From: a virus
Length of the DNA: 64,000 bases
Strand: one strand, 5' to 3'
IMG/VR virus record: IMGVR_UViG_3300009160_000029
Coordinates: 1 to 64,000 of that record
Position numbers and translations under genes: made by a program. This document shows positions 59,861 through 64,000 of this stretch, one piece after another. The notes beneath the pieces were generated by a model. It was given only the letters and a program-made list of their open reading frames with translations, searched no databases and was not told where the DNA came from. Numbering within the stretch: position 1 is the first letter of the stretch; each line of letters begins with the position of its first letter.

Positions 59861-60094
59861 ATGAGTGAAAATAAACAAGATAATACATCAGTGAAAGTAC
59901 AAGAAGCTACAGTTGAGACTCCTAAAGTTGAAGCACAACCAGCAGCAGCACCAAAAGTAGAAGTACAAGCTGAAGTAAAAGCTGAAGTTAAGGTTGAAAC
60001 ACAACCAGCTGAAGTAAAAGTAGAAGCACCTAAAAATAGATTAATAGATGGTGCGGTAGACGCATTAAACAAAAAATTAGATTTCAGAGTATAA
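59861..60094 (+). CDS. Val/Glu/Lys/Ala-rich low-complexity late protein
   Basis: 77 residues with irregular repeats (KVEAQPAAAPKVEVQAEVKAEVK); the end NRLIDGAVDALNKKLDFRV is ordered. Lies 0 bp before the following gene, driven by the late promoter. It may be a flexible virion linker protein. Confidence 0.6.
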   Translation: MSENKQDNTSVKVQEATVETPKVEAQPAAAPKVEVQAEVKAEVKVETQPAEVKVEAPKNRLIDGAVDALNKKLDFRV

Positions 60095-60430
60095 ATGGAA
60101 GAGAATTTTAAGAAAAAAATATTGAAAAAACTATCAACTCCTGTATCGGATTATTTAAAAAAGAAACAACCTTTAAATAATGAAAATGATCCAGGAGAAT
60201 ATGATAGTGAAGGATCTATGGCTAAAAGTCAATTAACTTCAATATTAAATAATGCTAAAGAGATTAAAGAAATGCTTAATGACAATGATAATCTTCCTGA
60301 ATGGGTACAAAGTAAAATAACAAAAGCAGAAGATTATATATCTACATGCAAAGATTATTTAAAATCAGAAAAGACACAAAAGACTGAAAACATAAAAGAA
60401 AGTTTTTCAGATTTTATTAAAAAGAATTGA
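60095..60430 (+). CDS. Small virion-associated helical protein
   Basis: 111 residues. GEYDSEGSMAKSQLTSILNNAKEI and LPEWVQSKITKAEDYISTCKDYL form a helical module that recurs in virion and prohead proteins of marine T4-like phages, as I recall. The N-terminal Lys-rich part and C-terminal ENIKESFSDFIKKN resemble prohead-localised tags. Function unknown. Confidence 0.62.
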   Translation: MEENFKKKILKKLSTPVSDYLKKKQPLNNENDPGEYDSEGSMAKSQLTSILNNAKEIKEMLNDNDNLPEWVQSKITKAEDYISTCKDYLKSEKTQKTENIKESFSDFIKKN

Positions 60431-60452
60431 ATAACTATATTATAGCTATAAT

Positions 60453-60460
60453 AACAAATA
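60453..60460 (+). promoter_or_regulatory. Late-promoter variant AACAAATA
   Basis: AACAAATA followed by atcat; the same ACAAATAATCAT string stands before the 61808 gene. It lies 43 bp before the ATG at 60504. Confidence 0.4.
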
Positions 60461-60481
60461 ATCATTCTTAAGGTGATTATT
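60457..60481 (+). terminator. Hairpin before the 60504 gene
   Basis: aataatca (60457-60464) with tgattatt (60474-60481), loop 9 nt, followed by tta. It overlaps the late-promoter variant; it may be a weak terminator or a 5' mRNA hairpin. Confidence 0.45.
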
Positions 60482-60503
60482 TTAACTTAAAAGGAAAATT
60501 ACT

Positions 60504-61724
60504 ATGTCATTATGGGGAAATAAAGATAGTAAAACAGCTACAGGAACAGTTGCTATTGCCGCAGATGGCGCAGTGACTGGAACTTCAACTGCTTTTACTA
60601 CAGAATCAAGAGTCGGTGATTTTATTCGTGTATCAAATGAAGATTATCGAATTACTGTCATCACTTCAAACACAGCAGCAACTGTTGTTGCTGGTGTTGT
60701 TGGTGCAACACTTACTGCAGTTAATGCAGGTGCATCATATACATTATCAGAAAAACCAAAGTATGTATCTGATCCAACTAAAGTTTTTGGAGTAGATGCT
60801 ACAGAAGCAGTATCAGGTGGAGACAATGTAGTTTCTATCGCTGTTGCTTCTGGTGGTCTTCGTTATCTAGAAACACCTGCAGTCACATTGACTGCTCCAG
60901 TATCGTTGACTATTCCAACGACTGCTGTTTCTATCGCTGACGATACTATCACTTCTGCTAATCATAGATTATTAACTGGTACTAAACTAACATACTTAAA
61001 AGTAGGTGCAACTGCAATTACTGGTTTGGTAGATGGTACTGCTTACTTCATTATTGTGGTTGATGGTGATACATTTAAATTAGCAAGTTCTTTATCAAAT
61101 GCTCAAGCTGGTACTGCCATTAACTTGACTGGTACTGGTACTAGTACACAAACTTTCACTGGTGATACTGCTACAGGTACTGCAACTATCTCTGGTGGTT
61201 TGGTCACAGCAGTTGCTGTCACTGACTCAGGTTCTGCGTACACATCAGCTCCAACTGTTGTTGTTGGCAAACCTCGTCGTACTATTCCTACTTCTGGAAT
61301 TACAACAGCTACTGATACTATTGCTTACACTACACATGGCTTAAATGCTGCTGATGTACTTGTTTATAACAATGGTGGTGGATCTTCTGCAACTGGTTTA
61401 ACTTCTGGTACAACATACTATGTTATATCTTCTGGTTTAACTGCAAATGCATTTAAAGTTTCTGCTACTGATGGTGGATCAGCTGTTGATATTACTGGTA
61501 CTGGTAATAATGCTCAGTACTTTGAAATCCAAGCATCTACTAACCAAGCAACTGCTACATCTTCACTAGGAGATTCTTCTACAAGTGGAACAGCTCATGC
61601 TGGTTGGGTACTAAGAACAGTAGGAACAGGTGGACGTGCTGGTAGAGTAAATTATGAAACACTTGTTGCTATGGGAACAATCGCTGGCGATCAAGCTGAC
61701 GATACTGAGTTCAAAGATAGTTAA
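60504..61724 (+). CDS. Virion structural protein with beta repeats
   Basis: 406 residues, Ala/Thr/Gly-rich. Starts MSLWGNKDSKTATGTVAI; contains TDSGSAYTSAPTVVVG and GGLRYLETPAVTLTAP (like the gp14 insert), and two copies of an H-(R/G)L-L/A-T/D-G...TYY(V)I pattern (residues ~155-215 and ~272-330). C-terminus WVLRTVGTGGRAGRVNYETLVAMG is a known tail of marine structural proteins. High-expression ribosome site (aaaggaaaa). Confidence 0.75.
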   Translation: MSLWGNKDSKTATGTVAIAADGAVTGTSTAFTTESRVGDFIRVSNEDYRITVITSNTAATVVAGVVGATLTAVNAGASYTLSEKPKYVSDPTKVFGVDATEAVSGGDNVVSIAVASGGLRYLETPAVTLTAPVSLTIPTTAVSIADDTITSANHRLLTGTKLTYLKVGATAITGLVDGTAYFIIVVDGDTFKLASSLSNAQAGTAINLTGTGTSTQTFTGDTATGTATISGGLVTAVAVTDSGSAYTSAPTVVVGKPRRTIPTSGITTATDTIAYTTHGLNAADVLVYNNGGGSSATGLTSGTTYYVISSGLTANAFKVSATDGGSAVDITGTGNNAQYFEIQASTNQATATSSLGDSSTSGTAHAGWVLRTVGTGGRAGRVNYETLVAMGTIAGDQADDTEFKDS

Positions 61725-61752
61725 TAAATAAAATAAAAACAATCCTAGAGTT

Positions 61753-61780
61753 GGGATGGTTAGATACAAATAATCATCCC
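61753..61780 (+). promoter_or_regulatory. Hairpin with late-promoter variant TACAAATA
   Basis: gggatg (61753-61758) and catccc (61775-61780) flank a loop that contains TACAAATA (61765-61772), one base different from T4 TATAAATA. It lies 36 bp before the 61808 start and may combine terminator and late promoter. Confidence 0.45.
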
Positions 61781-61807
61781 CTCTATAACATATAATAGGA
61801 GAAAATA

Positions 61808-62401
61808 ATGGCTGATCAAAAAATATCAGATTTAACTGCTGCAACCAGTGCTGCTGGTGCAGATCTATTCACACTCGTACAGGGTGGTTCGAATAAAAAA
61901 ATAACAATTACAAACTTCTTAGCAAACTTGAATTCTGCTGTAATAGTAAATTCAAATGGTGCTGACCAAGATACTCGTATCTCTGGAGATAACGATAACA
62001 ATCTACTTTTCACAGATGCTTCTGCTGATAAAGTAGGTATCGGTACTTCTACACCATCTGAGAAACTTGACGTTGCTGGTAATTTAGCAATATCAAATGG
62101 ATTCTTAACTTTTTCACAAACACCTCAAGCTGCAACAGGTAATGCTGCTGCAAGTTTGTCAACAGCTATAACTAACTTTACTTTATCTTCTGGAAGTGAT
62201 TCTTTATCTCTTGCAGCAGGTTCAACAGGTCAAGTTAAAATTATAAATGTAATAGCAGGTGCTGGTTCAGTATCAATTAACGTTGCGACTCGAGTTGGAT
62301 TCACAACAGTTAATAGTAGTACTGTTGGTGGGACAATAACGTTATTAGCATTAGCTAGTGGATGGATAATTCTATCAGCTAGAAATATGACAATAGCATA
62401 A
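61808..62401 (+). CDS. Tail-fibre or decoration-like structural protein
   Basis: 197 residues. Start MADQKISDLTAATSAAGADLFTLVQGG is the typical N-terminal attachment motif of phage fibre proteins; VGIGTSTPSEKLDVAGNLAIS is the fibre-tip motif. The end is beta-rich (ITLLALASGWIILSARNMTIA). A strong ribosome site (taggag) precedes it. Short, perhaps a fibre subunit or decoration protein. Confidence 0.75.
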   Translation: MADQKISDLTAATSAAGADLFTLVQGGSNKKITITNFLANLNSAVIVNSNGADQDTRISGDNDNNLLFTDASADKVGIGTSTPSEKLDVAGNLAISNGFLTFSQTPQAATGNAAASLSTAITNFTLSSGSDSLSLAAGSTGQVKIINVIAGAGSVSINVATRVGFTTVNSSTVGGTITLLALASGWIILSARNMTIA

Positions 62402-62422
62402 TATATAATAAAGGTTTAAATT

Positions 62423-62644
62423 ATGACATATAATGTAAAAAGTAAAATTGAAGAGTATTCTAAAATTTTAGGAGAAAAACAAAGTTTCTTAATTCAACTT
62501 CGCAATACAACAGCTCAAACTATAAAAGAGATTGATATGTTGACTGGTGCTATACAAGCATTAAATGAAGTAGAAATTTCAACTAAATTAAAAGAAGAAA
62601 CTTCAACCAAAGATAATGACAGAGCAAAAACTAGCGGAAAATAA
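62423..62644 (+). CDS. Small helical hypothetical protein
   Basis: 73 residues with a coiled coil (SKIEEYSKILGEKQSFLIQLRN, then TIKEIDMLTGAIQALNEVE). Overlaps the next gene by 29 nt. Possibly an assembly chaperone. Not recognised. Confidence 0.55.
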   Translation: MTYNVKSKIEEYSKILGEKQSFLIQLRNTTAQTIKEIDMLTGAIQALNEVEISTKLKEETSTKDNDRAKTSGK

Positions 62645-63005
62645 TTTCCTAAGTTATGCTATTAAATATTATGATAATCCTACTATTGGGAATTTATCAG
62701 AATTTGAAGATGATTTAAAAAGATTTATTCATCTTTCTAAACTTTTAAAAAGATATAAACTTTCTTTAAATATAGATGATTTAAAAGAAAGACTTATATT
62801 AAATCATATAATTATTATCTATAATCTTTGGGGACAATCTGCAACAAAAATGTTGTTTTTTAAGATAGGTGAAGATAATTGGAATGTATTAATTCCTTTT
62901 CTTACCTATCTTGGAAGACTGCCTGAGTTTATTCCAGACACAGCAGTTCGCACAACAAGTTTGACGATTGATGAAAACGTACAAAAGAAATTAAGAGAAA
63001 TATAA
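62616..63005 (+). CDS. Conserved late hypothetical protein
   Basis: 129 residues, helical and rich in aromatic residues (LNHIIIIYNLWGQSATKMLFFKI, then LIPFLTYLGRLPEFIPDT). Joined to the next gene by a 1-nt overlap. I recall this pair from marine T4-like genomes. Function unknown. Confidence 0.58.
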   Translation: MTEQKLAENNFLSYAIKYYDNPTIGNLSEFEDDLKRFIHLSKLLKRYKLSLNIDDLKERLILNHIIIIYNLWGQSATKMLFFKIGEDNWNVLIPFLTYLGRLPEFIPDTAVRTTSLTIDENVQKKLREI

Positions 63006-63775
63006 TGGCAAATCTAGTAGTAGATAATCTTATCGCTTTAAGAATTTTATATTTGCTTGTCACACCTTTCGTGAAGACAAAAGCATATGAATATGGAATT
63101 ATTGATGATAAAGGTAATTATCTTAAAAAATATTCAGAATTAAAAACTTCAGCAGAACGTGAATCATTTTCATATTTGCATCGACTAGTTTTTAAATTAA
63201 AAATGTTATTAGCGAAACTTCCTGGAGGAGATAATCGTCTTAAATCTCTAGTTGCAGCATTATACTTAATCAAAGAATTTTATATTAAAAAAGAATCACT
63301 ATATCTAGTTGAATCAAGATATAATGAATTATTATCATCTAATGAGTCAATGAGTTTAGATGAACAAGAAGTAAAAGATTTTTTAAGAGATTTATATTTA
63401 ACAGAAGAAGTACAAGAAGATATAGCAAATGTCACAGGTGCTGGTGTAAGTACAGATGCCCCAGTTGTTTCACAAAAAGCTGCAAGACGTTATGCTATGT
63501 TTAATGTTAAAGATTCTATATATGGTAAATTTAAAAATGGTAAAACTAAATGGACTCGTTGGTCTGAATATTTAAATTTAGAAGATGAAGGAGAAAGTTT
63601 AATTTATAATTTTGCTCGTAAAAATCCTAAAGGAATTATAGTTTTAAAAAATGGTGATAAAATGAAAGCAATACGTTTTAATCGCTATGGTGGTGGATCT
63701 TGGTCTTCTATTAAAAGAAATAAAGAATCTAAAGAACAAGAAATAGCAAATATAGTAGCAACAGAATTAAATTAA
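63005..63775 (+). CDS. Conserved late protein, possible virion assembly role
   Basis: 256 residues. Helical N-terminal two thirds (LIALRILYLLVTPFVKT, FSYLHRLVFKLKMLLAKLPGG), then KAARRYAMFNVKDSIYGKFKNGKTKWTRW. The end (IRFNRYGGGSWSSIKRNKES) is basic. Its overlap with the upstream gene and its place after structural genes suggest baseplate or assembly. Not recognised. Confidence 0.58.
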   Translation: MANLVVDNLIALRILYLLVTPFVKTKAYEYGIIDDKGNYLKKYSELKTSAERESFSYLHRLVFKLKMLLAKLPGGDNRLKSLVAALYLIKEFYIKKESLYLVESRYNELLSSNESMSLDEQEVKDFLRDLYLTEEVQEDIANVTGAGVSTDAPVVSQKAARRYAMFNVKDSIYGKFKNGKTKWTRWSEYLNLEDEGESLIYNFARKNPKGIIVLKNGDKMKAIRFNRYGGGSWSSIKRNKESKEQEIANIVATELN

Positions 63776-63778
63776 TTT

Positions 63779-64000
63779 ATGTTTGAATTTTTAAGTATAA
63801 AATCATTAAGTAGTTTTTTCACATTATCAACATTATTTACATTAATACCTGATTTTGTGTTTCATGCAATATTTCTTACAGGTCTAGTAGGGTTTATAAT
63901 TACATCTATTCCTTTTATACCAATCCCACTTAAATTTTTCTATCGTATAATGTTTTTAATTGTATTAATATTAGGAACATGGTTAGAAGGATTAAATTAT
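63779..64000 (+). CDS. Membrane protein, 3'-truncated by window edge
   Basis: ATG 63779 follows the previous stop by 3 bp. 74 codons are open to the edge. Three hydrophobic segments (FTLSTLFTLIPDFVFHAIFL, GLVGFIITSIPFIPIPL, IMFLIVLILGTWLEG). Unknown; perhaps virion-associated membrane protein as in marine relatives. Confidence 0.6.
   Translation, partial: MFEFLSIKSLSSFFTLSTLFTLIPDFVFHAIFLTGLVGFIITSIPFIPIPLKFFYRIMFLIVLILGTWLEGLNY

Noticed and set aside
1-64000. tRNA genes, CRISPR arrays, insertion sequences, integrase or attachment sites
   Set aside because: No cloverleaf with CCA-type end, no regular short repeat-spacer series, no transposase or recombinase motif was seen by eye. A tRNAscan or covariance search could still find a degenerate tRNA.

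Overview
The window is 64 kb of a strictly virulent-looking, T4-like (Straboviridae/Kyanoviridae-type) contractile-tailed phage genome. All supported genes lie on the + strand. They are tightly packed, often with overlapping stops and starts, in very AT-rich DNA with A/T-ending codons. The gene set is the marine T4-like core: gp13-gp23 virion block, uvsY/uvsW, gp55, gp46/47, CobS/CobT-like pair, gp45-44-62-regA, Hsp20, gp43, uvsX and gp41. No photosynthesis or other cyanophage host genes are present. Together with the low GC, this makes a SAR11 (Pelagibacter)-type or similar marine heterotroph host the most likely. That host assignment is inference, not something read from the sequence.

Layout. 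1-3225: C-terminal part of a repetitive tail fibre, cut by the left edge. 3229-17050: late virion block (neck gp13, gp14; tail completion gp15; a fibre-like protein; terminase gp17; sheath gp18; tube gp19; portal gp20; core gp67-like; protease gp21; scaffold gp22; capsid gp23; a tail-tube-like protein), closed in part by a strong terminator after gp23. 17073-24600: an exported protein, UvsY, UvsW, an Sm-like protein, late sigma factor gp55, gp47, gp46, and a peptide deformylase. 24600-30148: small proteins, the metalloprotease/VWA (CobT-like) and AAA+ (CobS-like) pair, a stand-alone ligase-Ia-like domain and two tandem paralogues that share a domain with the AAA+ protein. 30151-38042: sliding clamp, an HNH endonuclease, clamp loader, RegA, Hsp20, a winged-helix protein and DNA polymerase. 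38100-40713: a putative PD-(D/E)XK-type protein followed by membrane, exported and lipoprotein genes.

40774-48923 is one apparent operon. It starts with a promoter buried in a 10-bp-stem palindrome, carries uvsX and the gp41 helicase, and then runs into the most unusual part of the window. That part encodes a TET/JBP-like 2-oxoglutarate/Fe(II) dioxygenase, a GT-B-like glycosyltransferase, a HAD-like phosphatase and two paralogous HxD...H beta-helix (oxygenase-like) proteins. I read this as a DNA-base oxidation and glycosylation (base-J-like or glucosyl-hydroxymethyl-pyrimidine) system coupled to replication. 48925-60430: late genes preceded by the motif ACTAAATA (a metallopeptidase, KWDG-motif protein, NMNAT-like virion protein, Pol-beta-type nucleotidyltransferase, exported proteins). 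60504-64000: further structural proteins and a truncated membrane gene.

Regulation is unusually readable. Ten promoters (the two in front of the CobT/CobS-like genes degenerate) share a TTTACT / 17 bp / TATAAT architecture and precede early/middle genes. Six copies of (A/C)CTAAATA, with two near-variants, precede late genes. These would be the -10-only late promoters read by gp55. Structured leaders lie upstream of the DNA polymerase and of the small gene before Hsp20. No tRNA, rRNA, CRISPR array, insertion sequence or integrase was seen, and no stretch over 300 bp lacks a gene.
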